From the NCBI GenBank assembly GCA_023265175.1, contig JAHFUI010000013.1:1-47447 (forward strand): a stretch of DNA of 47,447 nt, given 5' to 3'. The stretch comes from Acidobacteriota bacterium. GTDB taxonomy: Bacteria; Acidobacteriota; Vicinamibacteria; Vicinamibacterales; CAVVIG01. Every line of letters begins with the position of its first letter. The stretch's first letter is position 1. A model generated the notes under the pieces. That model was not told the DNA's origin and made no database searches. It saw only the letters and a program-made list of their open reading frames with translations. Positions 26,386-34,960 of this stretch are shown piece after piece. The position numbers and the translations under genes were made by a program.

Positions 26386-26714
26386 GAAATCGCCTCCTTC
26401 CGCAGGCGTCGTAACCGTTCGAGCTCTCGTGCGGGAATGTCCCCGCGCTTCTTGATCAAGCCGTCGAGCAGCACGATGACGCGACCTGGCTTGAACGTGT
26501 AGAAGATACGCACTCCCGATGTCCGACCGCGGAGCTCGAACAGCCCGTCGCCGAGTGCCTTCGAGACCGGCTCGCGCAAGGTGTTGCCGCGCTCTGCGGT
26601 GAGCCTCAGCACCGCGATCGCCTCGGTCTTTGCGTCGCCGGTGGGCCCTTGCAGAAACGCCAAGACGGGTACGGCGCCGCTCGGCAGCGCGTACTCGGTG
26701 ACGGTCCAGGCCAT
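26382..26714 (-). CDS. RelE/HigB-type toxin (phage Gp49/DUF891 family)
   Basis: The 110-residue protein matches the Gp49-like HigB group: an N-terminal 'PVLAFLQGPTGDAKTEAIAV', 'REPVSKALGDGLFELR' and 'GVRIFYTFKPGRVIVLLDG', ending with 'LIKKRGDIPARELERLRRL'. These are ribosome-dependent mRNA nucleases. It precedes its antitoxin on the minus strand. An inverted repeat ten bases upstream of its ATG (26724-26743) is the likely operator. Confidence 0.87.
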   Translation of the reverse strand: MAWTVTEYALPSGAVPVLAFLQGPTGDAKTEAIAVLRLTAERGNTLREPVSKALGDGLFELRGRTSGVRIFYTFKPGRVIVLLDGLIKKRGDIPARELERLRRLRKEAIS

Positions 26715-26723
26715 CGAGGATTA

Positions 26724-26743
26724 CGATAGCATTTAAGCTATCG
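26724..26743 (-). promoter_or_regulatory. higBA operator palindrome
   Basis: CGATAGC, six AT-rich bases, and GCTATCG form an inverted repeat directly before the toxin start codon at 26714. The AT-rich centre could hold the -10 element. Autoregulation by the XRE antitoxin at such a site is usual. Confidence 0.55.
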
Positions 26744-26869
26744 AGACGTCCACCAAGGAAGCACTTGGTGGTAGCGTTTCAGACGTCGCGATTGCTCCAG
26801 TGCCGGGCCGCGTCGACGATCTGGCGCGTGCGGCTGGGACGGACTAATGTTTGCTGAGGGGGGCACTCC

Positions 26870-27049
26870 ATGAGTCACTTTCGTCGGATTGTTTGCGCTT
26901 CGGACTTCTCGATCGCGTTGCGTCGAGCGTTCATGACGGCCGTGATGATGGCGAAGGCCAACCGCGCGGCACTGACGATTGCCCACGTCATCGCGCCGAT
27001 CGGGGCGCTGGTTCCCGAGCAGTACATCGACTCCTCCACGTTGGGTTAG
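26870..27049 (+). pseudogene. truncated universal stress protein
   Basis: ATG 26870 opens a frame reading 'MSHFRRIVCASDFSIALRRA' and 'ALTIAHVIAPIGALVPEQYI', the first strand, helix and second strand of a Usp domain, then stops after 59 residues. An intact domain has about 145 residues and contains the Gly-rich ATP loop, which is missing here. The break lies about 95 bases before the inverted-repeat unit at 27144, so the rest of the gene may have been lost when that unit arrived. Confidence 0.7.
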
Positions 27050-27143
27050 TGAAATTTTCCCAACATACGGAAAAAGTCCCCGCCCATACTAGGCGGCCGC
27101 TCCGCGGTCGCAGGTAAGTGGCCGACGTCGGCTTTAGAAGATG

Positions 27144-27304
27144 TCTAGCGAGGCTGTGCCTCCTTCAGACGAACGAGAAACATGACGGTCCCGGCGCCGC
27201 CTCGCGAGTTCCACCTTTATCACAGCCCCGCTACGCGGGGGCTAGCCGTCTTGACCGAAAAACTTGACTCGTTTGGTGCAAGTTTTGAGAGTCAAGACGG
27301 CTAG
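27144..27304 (+). repeat. left 161-bp arm of the long inverted repeat
   Basis: From tctagcgaggctg to aagacggctag. Its inner 63 bases (27242-27304) form their own hairpin: ctagccgtcttgac pairs with gtcaagacggctag, and aaaacttg with caagtttt inside. A second hairpin, cccgctacgcggg, lies just outside it. The first, 27050-27143, stretch before the arm contains no gene. Confidence 0.85.
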
Positions 27305-27449
27305 GCACGGCGATTGCTCAGGTGCAGCGCGGCGACCGCCAGCCACGCTGTCGTTTCTTCCACGCATTACGGTGCGCGACCTGAGGTGACCGAAGACATC
27401 GGCCGATGACGGCCGGCCCGCCTCGCACCTGCTTTGGAGAGGAATTGCC

Positions 27450-28355
27450 ATGACCATTACCACGCTGGTCCCGACAGATGCGGTCGTCGTCGGCCGCAGC
27501 GCACGCATGCGCGCCGTCTTCGAATTCTTGCGCGTCATCCGGGATAGCGAGAGCACTGTCCTCATCACCGGTGAAAGCGGCACGGGGAAGGAAGTAACGG
27601 CGCGACTGCTCCATGACACGAGCCGCCGGAAGCACCGCGCGTTTGTCGCCGTGAGTTGTGCGCTCTTCTCCGAGACGCTGATCGAATCAGAGCTTTTCGG
27701 CCACGAGCGCGGCGCCTTTACGGGTGCCGTTAGAGATCGACCCGGCCGGTTCGAGCTGGCTGACGGCGGCACCCTGTTCCTCGACGACATCGACGACGTG
27801 CCGCTGTCGATGCAAGTGAAGCTGCTGCGCGTCCTGCAGAACCGGACGATCGAGCGACTTGGCGGCGCGCGCACGGTGCCGGTGAACGTGCGCATTATCG
27901 CCGGTACAAAGCACGACCTGAAGCGGATGGTATCGGATGGCACGCTTCGCGAGGACTTGTACTACCGCCTCAATGTTCTGCCGATCGGGCTGCCACCGCT
28001 GCGCGAGCGTCGTGAGGACATTCCGTTGCTGATGGATCACTTTCTCGAGCGGTACTTCCGGCGCCGGGGCGAGGACGTGCCGGCTGTTTCAGAGGGTGTC
28101 AAGCAGGCCTTCATGCGCTATGGGTGGCCGGGAAACGTGCGCGAGCTCGAGAACGCCTGCGAGCGAATCGCGCAGACCTGCACATGCGGCACCCTTCGTG
28201 CCGGCTGTGTGGCTGCCGGCGTGTTGCTCCGCGCCAGCTCGGAACCGCTGGAGGTCGCTGTTCCACTTGCCGTTCCGCATCGCGACGGCCTTCTGCGCCT
28301 CACGGCGGCGATCGCGAAGGCGGCGCCGACGACGGTCGAAGTGAAAGCAGCCTGA
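27450..28355 (+). CDS. stand-alone sigma-54 activator AAA+ protein (NtrC/PspF-like)
   Basis: The 301-residue protein is essentially one AAA+ domain of bacterial enhancer-binding proteins: Walker A 'GESGTGKE' (Lys47), the sigma-54-contacting loop 'GAFTGA' at 88-93, the Walker B region 'GGTLFLDDID', the arginine-bearing 'LREDLYYRLNVLP', and 'WPGNVRELEN'. It lacks an N-terminal receiver domain and the C-terminal Fis-type HTH; the last ~60 residues resemble no DNA-binding motif. The Walker B acidic pair is Asp112-Asp113 where the family normally has Asp-Glu, which may slow ATP hydrolysis. The start at 27450 has GGAGAGG upstream. It sits inside long inverted repeats, close to a histidine kinase and not far from a receiver-only protein. 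Confidence 0.88.
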   Translation: MTITTLVPTDAVVVGRSARMRAVFEFLRVIRDSESTVLITGESGTGKEVTARLLHDTSRRKHRAFVAVSCALFSETLIESELFGHERGAFTGAVRDRPGRFELADGGTLFLDDIDDVPLSMQVKLLRVLQNRTIERLGGARTVPVNVRIIAGTKHDLKRMVSDGTLREDLYYRLNVLPIGLPPLRERREDIPLLMDHFLERYFRRRGEDVPAVSEGVKQAFMRYGWPGNVRELENACERIAQTCTCGTLRAGCVAAGVLLRASSEPLEVAVPLAVPHRDGLLRLTAAIAKAAPTTVEVKAA

Positions 28356-28361
28356 CCGCCG

Positions 28362-28521
28362 CTAGCCGTCTTGACTCTCAAAACTTGCACCAAACGAGTC
28401 AAGTTTTTCGGTCAAGACGGCTAGCCCCCGCGCAGCGGGGCTGTGATAAAGGTGGAACTCGCGAGGCGGCGCCGGGACGTCATGTTTCTCGTTGGTCTGA
28501 AGGAGGCGCAGCCTCGCTAGA
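28362..28521 (-). repeat. right 160-bp arm of the long inverted repeat
   Basis: This is the reverse complement of 27144-27304. It begins seven bases after the AAA+ stop codon, and its first 63 bases form the same ctagccgtcttgac hairpin. Because of that hairpin and its A/T stretch it could also end transcription of the AAA+ gene. Confidence 0.85.
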
Positions 28522-28589
28522 TTCTTGAGCGGCGGCATGGGCGGGAGCTCATGACGGGCGACAGATTGAGACGACGAGATCTGGAAGGT

Positions 28590-30380
28590 TCAAACAGCCT
28601 CGGGACGCCCGAGGGCAGCAGGGTTGCCGATTTCCGAGCGGGCGAGCGGAAGATTCACAACGACAGTGGTACCAACACCAGGCGTGCTCAGTATCGTGAT
28701 CGATCCGCCATGCTGCTCGACGGCCCGTTTCGTAATCGAAAGACCGAGTCCCGTTCCGCGATGCTTCGTGGTGAAGAATGGCTCGAAGATCTTCTCGCGC
28801 GCATCAGGCGGGATGCCCGGGCCGGTGTCGGCGATGGAGATGCGGCATGTGTCTTCGGCCCTCTCGATGGCAATGCGTATGTTGCCTGCGCCCTTGATCG
28901 CCTGGGCGGCATTGGTGAGCAGATTGAGGAAGGCGCGCTCCATCAGACGTTGATCGATCTCGACGCTGACGTCGGATCCGTCGAATTCAATCGCGATCTG
29001 CGAGAACTGCGGGTCACGGTTCAACAAGTCCACGAGGCGCTGGAACATTGGTACGAGTGCGGCACGGTTCACCTCGGGTGGCTTGGGTCGAGAGAACACG
29101 AGCAGATCGTCCACAAATTGATTCAACGAGTCGAGGCGAACGATGACGTCCTTCAGGACGCCTTGATCGCGGCTGTCGACCAGCAATCTGGCTCCGATCA
29201 CTTCAAGAACCCCGCGGATGCCGGCCAACGGATTGCGAACCTCGTGGGCCACGACCGAAGCCATCTGACCGAGGCGCGCCAGCTCTGCTCGTTCGCGAAG
29301 CTGGGCCTCGATTCGCTTTCGTTCCGTCAAGTCGTGCACGACGCCGGTGAAGGTGTGTTCGCCGTCGACGCTCATCTCGCTCACCGCGAGGGCGACCGGC
29401 ACGGTGCTGCCATCCTTCCGAAGCCCGACGACTTCTCGTCCAACGCCGATGATGCGCTTTTCGCCGGCGGCCAGGTACCGAGCGAGGTAGCCGCCGTGGC
29501 GCTCGCGATCCGGGCTGGGCATGAGCATCGACACGTTCCGGCCCACCACCTCATCGGCCCTGTACCCGAAGAGCCGTTCGACTGCGGGGTTCACGAGCTG
29601 AATAATTCCGCGGACGTCGATGACCACGATAGCGTCCACCAAGGTTTCGAGGATGGCGCGAATGCGCGCATCGTGAAGGCGTGCCGCCTGCTCGGCTTGC
29701 CGTTGCCCGGTGACATCCCGGGCGATCGTCGAGGCGCCGACGATTCGTCCGGCTGAATCTCTTACAGGTGAGACGCTGAGCGAGACGTCGATGCGTTGGC
29801 CGTCCTTCCGTACGCGCACACTCTCCATGTGCTCAATCCGTTCACCACGTTCGATGGCTGCGAGAATCGTTGAGCGCTCGTCCGCCCGGTCAGGCGGGAT
29901 GAGCAGCGCAATCGACTGACCGCGCGCTTCGCTGGCCGTGTAGCCGTACATGCGCTCGGCGCCTGGACTCCAGCTCGTGATCGTGCCCTTGAGCGTCCTG
30001 CCGATGATGGCGTCTTCACTGGATTCGACAATGGCTGCCAGACGCGCCGAGTGCTGACCAGTCTGTTTGACGCGAGCGACCATGAACGCCGTCGTCCAGA
30101 GCGCGACCATCGCGAAGATGCGGTTCATAACGCCAACCGACCAGTCACCGCCGCCGGGGGACAGGAACAGCGCGGCCACGGTCAAACCCGTACAACCGGC
30201 GGCCGCGATGAAGGTGTCGCGATTGTGGAGCTGCCAGAGGCTCAGCAGAAGCGGAAGCATGTACAGAACGGGAATGTTGACGCCAAGCGGGTACTGCAGA
30301 TCGACTACGAAGATCAGCGCTGCGAGGATCGCACTCGCGATCGAAATCGATGCGTGCAGCGTACAGGCGCCCCGTTTCAT
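28590..30380 (-). CDS. PAS-domain sensor histidine kinase
   Basis: The product has 596 residues from the ATG at 30380; a TTG four codons earlier is also possible. Three or four N-terminal membrane helices (residues about 8-100) are followed by two PAS domains: 'IVESSEDAIIGRTLKGTITS' and 'ILETLVDAIVVIDVRGIIQL'. The H-box 'VVAHEVRNPL' carries the phospho-acceptor His379. The ATPase domain shows N 'NLLTNAAQAI', G1 'ADTGPGIPPDA', F 'FEPFFTTKHRGTG' and G2 'GLGLSI'. This NtrB-like kinase class usually pairs with NtrC-type regulators. Here the AAA+ protein lies next door, convergent, and the receiver is a separate gene at 34961. Confidence 0.92.
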   Translation of the reverse strand: MKRGACTLHASISIASAILAALIFVVDLQYPLGVNIPVLYMLPLLLSLWQLHNRDTFIAAAGCTGLTVAALFLSPGGGDWSVGVMNRIFAMVALWTTAFMVARVKQTGQHSARLAAIVESSEDAIIGRTLKGTITSWSPGAERMYGYTASEARGQSIALLIPPDRADERSTILAAIERGERIEHMESVRVRKDGQRIDVSLSVSPVRDSAGRIVGASTIARDVTGQRQAEQAARLHDARIRAILETLVDAIVVIDVRGIIQLVNPAVERLFGYRADEVVGRNVSMLMPSPDRERHGGYLARYLAAGEKRIIGVGREVVGLRKDGSTVPVALAVSEMSVDGEHTFTGVVHDLTERKRIEAQLRERAELARLGQMASVVAHEVRNPLAGIRGVLEVIGARLLVDSRDQGVLKDVIVRLDSLNQFVDDLLVFSRPKPPEVNRAALVPMFQRLVDLLNRDPQFSQIAIEFDGSDVSVEIDQRLMERAFLNLLTNAAQAIKGAGNIRIAIERAEDTCRISIADTGPGIPPDAREKIFEPFFTTKHRGTGLGLSITKRAVEQHGGSITILSTPGVGTTVVVNLPLARSEIGNPAALGRPEAV

Positions 30381-30392
30381 CGACGTTCGCAA

Positions 30393-30695
30393 CTATGGAG
30401 TCGTCATGCTCTCGTTCGCGACGATATTCCCGAGATCGTCGCGGATTTGGAAATTCACCGTCCGACCGTCGGACAGTTTCAGCAGGAGTTGCGCGCTTCG
30501 GCCGGAGAGCTCGAGCAGATCGACCTTGTCGGCAGCCGTGACGCGACCCTCGATGTGCTGCACGCCGGCGACGGCCCGATCCGCGCCTTCGTCGTACTGC
30601 TGATACACGTTGAGGTTGTAGTGAACGGTCCCCAAGCGTCGGCCATCCTCGTAGAGCTCGCCGATGCCGGTGGGTTGATCGATCAAGCGCATCAT
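30393..30695 (-). CDS. small conserved-looking protein of unknown function
   Basis: This 100-residue frame lies directly upstream of the histidine kinase on the same strand, with 10 to 15 bases between them. The composition is normal for a soluble beta-rich protein ('IGELYEDGRRLGTVHYNLNV', 'AQLLLKLSDGRTVNFQIRDD'), with no signal peptide or metal motif. Two adjacent ATG codons could start it. I do not recognise the family; its position suggests a role with the kinase. Confidence 0.6.
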   Translation of the reverse strand: MMRLIDQPTGIGELYEDGRRLGTVHYNLNVYQQYDEGADRAVAGVQHIEGRVTAADKVDLLELSGRSAQLLLKLSDGRTVNFQIRDDLGNIVANESMTTP

Positions 30696-30879
30696 CCAGC
30701 AACATCCTAGACGATTTCATCGATGAACAGACCTCAACCGTGAGGCTCGAGCCACCCTTCCATCAATTCAGCCGGCTAACACGGGCAGCAGCGTGCGAGG
30801 CAGCGCATTTGCAGTCCTCAGCGACTGGTTGTCCTTCGCCATCAAGAAGCGCCGGAAGTGGCGTTTGATTCGGGGTTTG

Positions 30880-30895
30880 TGCCGGTAAACCGGCA
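30880..30895. promoter_or_regulatory. TGCCGG-N4-CCGGCA palindrome upstream of the CBS gene
   Basis: TGCCGG, TAAA, CCGGCA forms a perfect 6-bp-arm palindrome 44 bases before the CBS-protein ATG. The same arms with a different AAA-containing centre occur before the GroEL gene at 38640-38655, which suggests a shared operator. No other gene-like feature was found in 30696-30939. Confidence 0.4.
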
Positions 30896-30939
30896 GCGGT
30901 TCTGCGAGAACCCGGCAACCTCTCGCGAGAGGAGCGGTT

Positions 30940-31392
30940 ATGAGAGTGTTTGAGGTAATGACCGAAGGCGTTCAAACCGTGCCACCGACGATGCCGGCCG
31001 CTGACGCATGGGAGTTGATGCGTCGCAAGCGGATTCACCATCTGGTCGTGACGGAAGGATCAGAGGTGATCGGCATCTTGTCGGATCGCGACACGGGAAG
31101 TCGTGTCGGTCCCAAAGTTCGAGCGGACCATACTGTTGCCGACTTCATGACGAGGCATGTGGTGACGGTGGGTCCGACCGACACGATGCGAACCGTGGCG
31201 AATCTGATGCGTGGCAGGACCATCGGCTGCGTGCCTGTCATCGAAGGTGAACGCCTGGTGGGCATCGTGTCCGTTTCGGACCTGTTGCAACTGCTCGGCC
31301 GGGGCATTGACCGGCCCTTGAAGAAGTCGCGGCCAATGGCGACTCACCGCGTGCCGCACCGCAAGAGCCGTCGCGGTGCTGGCGTTTGGTAG
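30940..31392 (+). CDS. CBS-domain protein
   Basis: The 150-residue protein contains a pair of CBS motifs: 'MTEGVQTVPPTMPAADAWEL' through 'IGILSDRD', and 'FMTRHVVTVGPTDTMRTVAN' through 'LVGIVSVSDLLQLL'. The tail is basic ('HRVPHRKSRRGAGVW'). Such two-CBS proteins sense adenine nucleotides. It begins after AGAGGAG and is followed 19 bases later by the acyl-CoA synthetase/acetyltransferase gene, so the two are probably one transcript and energy charge may be the linking theme. Confidence 0.9.
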   Translation: MRVFEVMTEGVQTVPPTMPAADAWELMRRKRIHHLVVTEGSEVIGILSDRDTGSRVGPKVRADHTVADFMTRHVVTVGPTDTMRTVANLMRGRTIGCVPVIEGERLVGIVSVSDLLQLLGRGIDRPLKKSRPMATHRVPHRKSRRGAGVW

Positions 31393-31411
31393 CTGACCGT
31401 CAAGGCCTGAA

Positions 31412-34189
31412 ATGCGTCCTGTCGCCCCTTCCTTGCCTGCCCTTGACGACGTGGGCGCACCTCAGATTGTGCTGCGGGACGGGTCCGTCGCGAGTGTACG
31501 CCCTGCGACCGGGGCCGACGTTGACGCCATGCGACAGTTCTTTCGAGACCTGTCGCCAGAAGCCCGCTACCGCCGATTCTTGTCGGCCGGCGATCCTCCC
31601 GATGCGGTCATCACGCGTTTGAGCGACTCAACCAATCCGGCGCAAAGCCTGACGTTGATCGTTCAGCGCTCGGTCGGCGGCAACATCCGGGTCATCGCCG
31701 CCGCGTCCTACTTTGCGTTGAGCGCCGACACGGCCGAGGCCGCGTTCGCGGTCGCCGACCAATTTCAGGGCAAGGGTCTTGGCACGGCGTTGCTCGAACG
31801 GCTCGCCGTTGCAGCTGCAGGGATGGGGATTCGCCGTTTTCAGGCGACGACGCTTGCTGGCAATGCGCGGATGCTGGAGGTATTCCGCGATTCGGGATTC
31901 GAGATTCGATCGAAATCGGCGGGCGGGAACGTTGACGTCCAGCTCTCGTTGGTCCCGTCGGTGACGAGTGTGTCCGTCGAGGAAGAGCGGAATCGGCGTG
32001 CGACTGCCGCATCGCTTCGTCCGCTGCTCGAGCCACGGGCTGTCGCCGTGATCGGGGCATCGCGCGATCGATCGCGTATCGGTCGCCGAGTGCTGGACGC
32101 ACTGGTGTCGGCCGGCTTCAAAGGACCAATCTACCCCGTGAACCCGCATGTGGCTGACATCGCCGGACTGACGGCATACGCATCCGCACGCGATCTGCCG
32201 GCAGACGTCGATCTGGCCATCGTCGCCGTTCCCGCGTTAACAGCACTGAGCGTTGTCGACGATTGCGCGGCGGCCGGCATCAAGTCGCTCGTGGTAATCA
32301 CGGCGGGCTTTGCCGAAGCGGGCGTTGACGGTCGCGCGTTACAGGAACAACTCACGGACAGAGTGCGCAGCTACGGCATGCGAATGGTCGGCCCCAACTG
32401 CATGGGGCTTCTGAATGCGAATCCGTTGGTCCGTCTGAATGCGTCGTTTTCGCCGATCTTCCCGCCGAGCGGACACATCGGTCTGCTCTCGCAAAGCGGC
32501 GCCCTCGGGCTCGCGATTCTCGAGCTGGCGACCGAACGGCGCCTGGGGTTGTCGACGTTCGTCAGCGTCGGCAACAAGGCAGATGTGTCGGGGAACGATC
32601 TCCTGCAGTACTGGGAAAGCGATCCGTCAACTCACGTCGTCCTGCTTTATCTGGAGTCGTTCGGTAATCCGCGGCGCTTTGCGCGCCTCGCGCGGCGGAT
32701 TGGAAGACGAAAGCCGATCGTCGCGGTGAAATCCGGCCGCACGCGTGCCGGCTCGCGCGCCGCCAGCAGCCACACGGCGGCGCTCGCGGCCAGCGATGTC
32801 GCCGTCGACGCACTGTTCCACCAGGCCGGGGTCATTCGCGCCGACACGCTCGATGAAATGTTCGACATTGCGGCGTGCCTGGAGACGCAGCCGCTCCCCG
32901 GCGGGCGGCGCGTCGGGGTCGTGACGAACGCCGGGGGGCCGGGCATTCTCGCGGCCGATGCCTGTGAAGCTGCAGGCCTCACGCTGGCGACCCTTTCAGC
33001 CGAGACGCGCGCGCGATTGACCGCGTGCCTGCCGGCCATGGCCAGTTGTGGCAACCCCATCGACATGATCGCGTCGGCGGACACCGAGCAATACCGGCGG
33101 ACGATCGAAACGATCCTGACCGCTTCCGAGATCGATTCACTCATCGTCATCTTCACGCCGGTTGATGTGGCACGCGGCGGCGAGATTCTACAGGCCATTC
33201 GAGACGGCGTGGCGGCCGGGCGGCGCGCAGGCGCGGTTGCGAAGCCGGTGCTCGCCTGCGTGATGGCGGAGCCCGGCCGCCCAATTCCGATTGAGATCGG
33301 TGACGAGCGAGTTCCTGCGTACGGCTTTCCCGAAAACGCGGCGCGCGCGCTCGGAAAAGTCACCGCGTACGCAGAGTGGCGTGCTCAGACACCGGGACTC
33401 CTATGGGGATTCGACGACCTTCACGTGGACGACGCTCGACACGTGTGCCGTGAGGCCCTCGGCCGGCAAGGAGGAAACGGCTGGTTGACCGACGAAGAGG
33501 TGCACCGGGTCCTCAGCGCCTTTGGCTTACCGGTTGCGGTCGGCGCGGTGGCACACAGTGCAGATGAAGCCGCGGCGTTTGCCGCAGTGATGGGCTTTCC
33601 CGTCGTCGCGAAACTGAGCTCGCCGCGTGTGCAGCACAAGTCCGACATCGGGGCCGTGCGACTGAATTTGACCGACGGGCCGGCGGTCCGCGACGCGTTT
33701 GGTGAGATCGTCAAGACCGCTCGCGGCGTCGCCCCGACAGAGGCGGCCGATGGCGTCCTGATTCAGCCCATGATCGCCGGTGGCGTCGAAACCATGATGG
33801 GCATTGCTCAGGACCCGCTGTTTGGCCCGCTGATCGCGTTTGGGCTGGGCGGCATCCACGTGGAAATCCTTGGCGACGTTCGCTTTCGGATCGCGCCGTT
33901 GACGGATCGGGATGTCGACGAGCTGCTCCACGAAATCAAGGGCTTCCCCCTTCTGCAGGGATATCGCGGGCGCCCGGCGGCCGATCTGGAAGCGCTGCGT
34001 GAGCTGCTCTTGCGTCTCTCGCGCCTCGCCGACGAAGTGCCCGAGATTGCGGAGCTCGATCTCAATCCAGTGATCGCGTTGGCGCCTGGCCACGGCTGCC
34101 GCATCGTCGACGCGCGGATTCGCGTGAAGCCGACGAGTCGGATGACCGGCGCGGTGGATTCCTCAGGTTGCGTCACCGCAAGCAGATAG
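31412..34189 (+). CDS. GNAT acetyltransferase fused to ADP-forming acyl-CoA synthetase
   Basis: The 925-residue fusion starts with a GNAT domain (about 20-180; acetyl-CoA loop 'VADQFQGKGLGTALLERL'). A CoA-binding Rossmann domain follows ('PRAVAVIGASRDRSRIGRRV'), then the CoA-ligase alpha part, with the probable phospho-His454 in 'SSHTAALAAS' and 'GVVTNAGGPGILAADACE'. An ATP-grasp domain (about 690-900; 'GFPVVAKLSSPRVQHKSDIG') closes it. Proteins with these modules (PatZ/Pat type, domain order varying) acetylate lysines, often shutting down acetyl-CoA synthetase. Lysine acetylation control or acyl-CoA turnover under stress is the likely role. The synthetase half appears intact; in many PatZ-type enzymes it has lost activity. 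Confidence 0.9.
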   Translation: MRPVAPSLPALDDVGAPQIVLRDGSVASVRPATGADVDAMRQFFRDLSPEARYRRFLSAGDPPDAVITRLSDSTNPAQSLTLIVQRSVGGNIRVIAAASYFALSADTAEAAFAVADQFQGKGLGTALLERLAVAAAGMGIRRFQATTLAGNARMLEVFRDSGFEIRSKSAGGNVDVQLSLVPSVTSVSVEEERNRRATAASLRPLLEPRAVAVIGASRDRSRIGRRVLDALVSAGFKGPIYPVNPHVADIAGLTAYASARDLPADVDLAIVAVPALTALSVVDDCAAAGIKSLVVITAGFAEAGVDGRALQEQLTDRVRSYGMRMVGPNCMGLLNANPLVRLNASFSPIFPPSGHIGLLSQSGALGLAILELATERRLGLSTFVSVGNKADVSGNDLLQYWESDPSTHVVLLYLESFGNPRRFARLARRIGRRKPIVAVKSGRTRAGSRAASSHTAALAASDVAVDALFHQAGVIRADTLDEMFDIAACLETQPLPGGRRVGVVTNAGGPGILAADACEAAGLTLATLSAETRARLTACLPAMASCGNPIDMIASADTEQYRRTIETILTASEIDSLIVIFTPVDVARGGEILQAIRDGVAAGRRAGAVAKPVLACVMAEPGRPIPIEIGDERVPAYGFPENAARALGKVTAYAEWRAQTPGLLWGFDDLHVDDARHVCREALGRQGGNGWLTDEEVHRVLSAFGLPVAVGAVAHSADEAAAFAAVMGFPVVAKLSSPRVQHKSDIGAVRLNLTDGPAVRDAFGEIVKTARGVAPTEAADGVLIQPMIAGGVETMMGIAQDPLFGPLIAFGLGGIHVEILGDVRFRIAPLTDRDVDELLHEIKGFPLLQGYRGRPAADLEALRELLLRLSRLADEVPEIAELDLNPVIALAPGHGCRIVDARIRVKPTSRMTGAVDSSGCVTASR

Positions 34190-34326
34190 GTCCGCGGCAA
34201 CAAGCTGGCAGTTAGGAAGTGCGGGCGACCAAGGCGTGGGGGGAGGTTATCGATCTCGCGCAAATCCTGAACGAGTGGCGCGGCCGCGTCTGACGTGGCG
34301 CGACAGTCCGTTCGCAGTACCAACTA

Positions 34327-34761
34327 CTAAGTGGCTTGCGAGGGCGCCGGCTCGCGCGCACCCTCGAGTGCCGCAAGGGCACGCCGCAGACGTTGATCGG
34401 CCTCGGTGGCCACAGCCTGCAAATCAGGATTCTCGCCCACGAGTCCGAGCGCGGCCAACGGGGCCATGGCGGCCACGACACTCCCTTTGGCGCTCGTCTC
34501 GTACACGACGACATTGCATGGGAGGAGCAGGCCGATCTCGAGCTCCGCGTGAAGGGCACGGTCGGCGAGAGGAGGGTTGCACGCACCCAGGATCACGTAC
34601 TTGCGAAACTCTCGGCCGAGCTTCTTTCGAAGCGTCTCTTGCACGTCAATGGTCGTGAGCACGCCAAAACCTTCGGCTTTAAGCGCGTCGATCGTCTGCT
34701 GAACGGCGGCGTCGTAGGGGATTGGGACGTCGATTCGCAGCCCGTATGCGGTCTGTTCCAT
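34327..34761 (-). CDS. DUF302 family protein
   Basis: The ATG at 34761 gives 144 residues; the open frame continues upstream without support. The DUF302 core is clear: 'YDAAVQQTIDALKAEGFGVL', 'IDVQETLRKKLGREFRKYVI', 'GACNPPLADRALHAELEIGL' and 'LLPCNVVVYE', including the Cys of 'LGACNPP'. The fold resembles small heme or ligand binders, but function is unknown. It points toward the acyl-CoA synthetase gene; the 137 bases between them hold no gene. Confidence 0.85.
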   Translation of the reverse strand: MEQTAYGLRIDVPIPYDAAVQQTIDALKAEGFGVLTTIDVQETLRKKLGREFRKYVILGACNPPLADRALHAELEIGLLLPCNVVVYETSAKGSVVAAMAPLAALGLVGENPDLQAVATEADQRLRRALAALEGAREPAPSQAT

Positions 34762-34835
34762 GGTGTGTTGCCTCCGCGCGCCTGACAGATTTGGCGCTGC
34801 GAGATGGGTTATCCATGACGCGTGCCGCCCTAGAT

Positions 34836-34870
34836 CCCGTGGTGAAAGTTGCGACGGCATTCGGGGCCCC
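34836..34870 (+). repeat. partial MITE-like end, solo
   Basis: The string cccgtggtgaaagt, followed a few bases later by cattcggggcccc, matches the left end of the element at 44052-44296. No opposite end is nearby, so this is a fragment. The rest of 34871-34960 is the leader of the response-regulator gene. Confidence 0.55.
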
Positions 34871-34960
34871 GCCTGCGTTCGGGCGTGAATCTTGCGAGAA
34901 CGAAATGTCGCATCCAGGACGGCTCTGGGCCGCTTAAGCGGAGTGTGAGATTTCACCCAC

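Larger units (their letters stand above)
27144..28521 (+). mobile_element. 1.38-kb unit: AAA+ gene between 160-bp inverted repeats
   Basis: The sequence 27144-27304 recurs in inverted orientation at 28362-28521, with only three base differences and one 1-base indel by my count. The enclosed DNA carries one gene, an NtrC-type AAA+ protein (27450-28355). No transposase, recombinase or clear target duplication was seen. It may be a non-autonomous cassette, or two opposed copies of one repetitive element flanking a resident gene. A truncated Usp gene on its left is consistent with insertion. Confidence 0.55.

Noticed and set aside
27144-28521. Interpretation as a classical insertion sequence
   Set aside because: The only gene is a sigma-54-type AAA+ protein, not a transposase, and the ends are far longer than normal IS ends. 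I did not find a clear target duplication.
28551-29756. 401-residue plus-strand frame over the histidine kinase gene
   Set aside because: It is antisense to the H, N, G1 and G2 boxes of the kinase and has no domain of its own.
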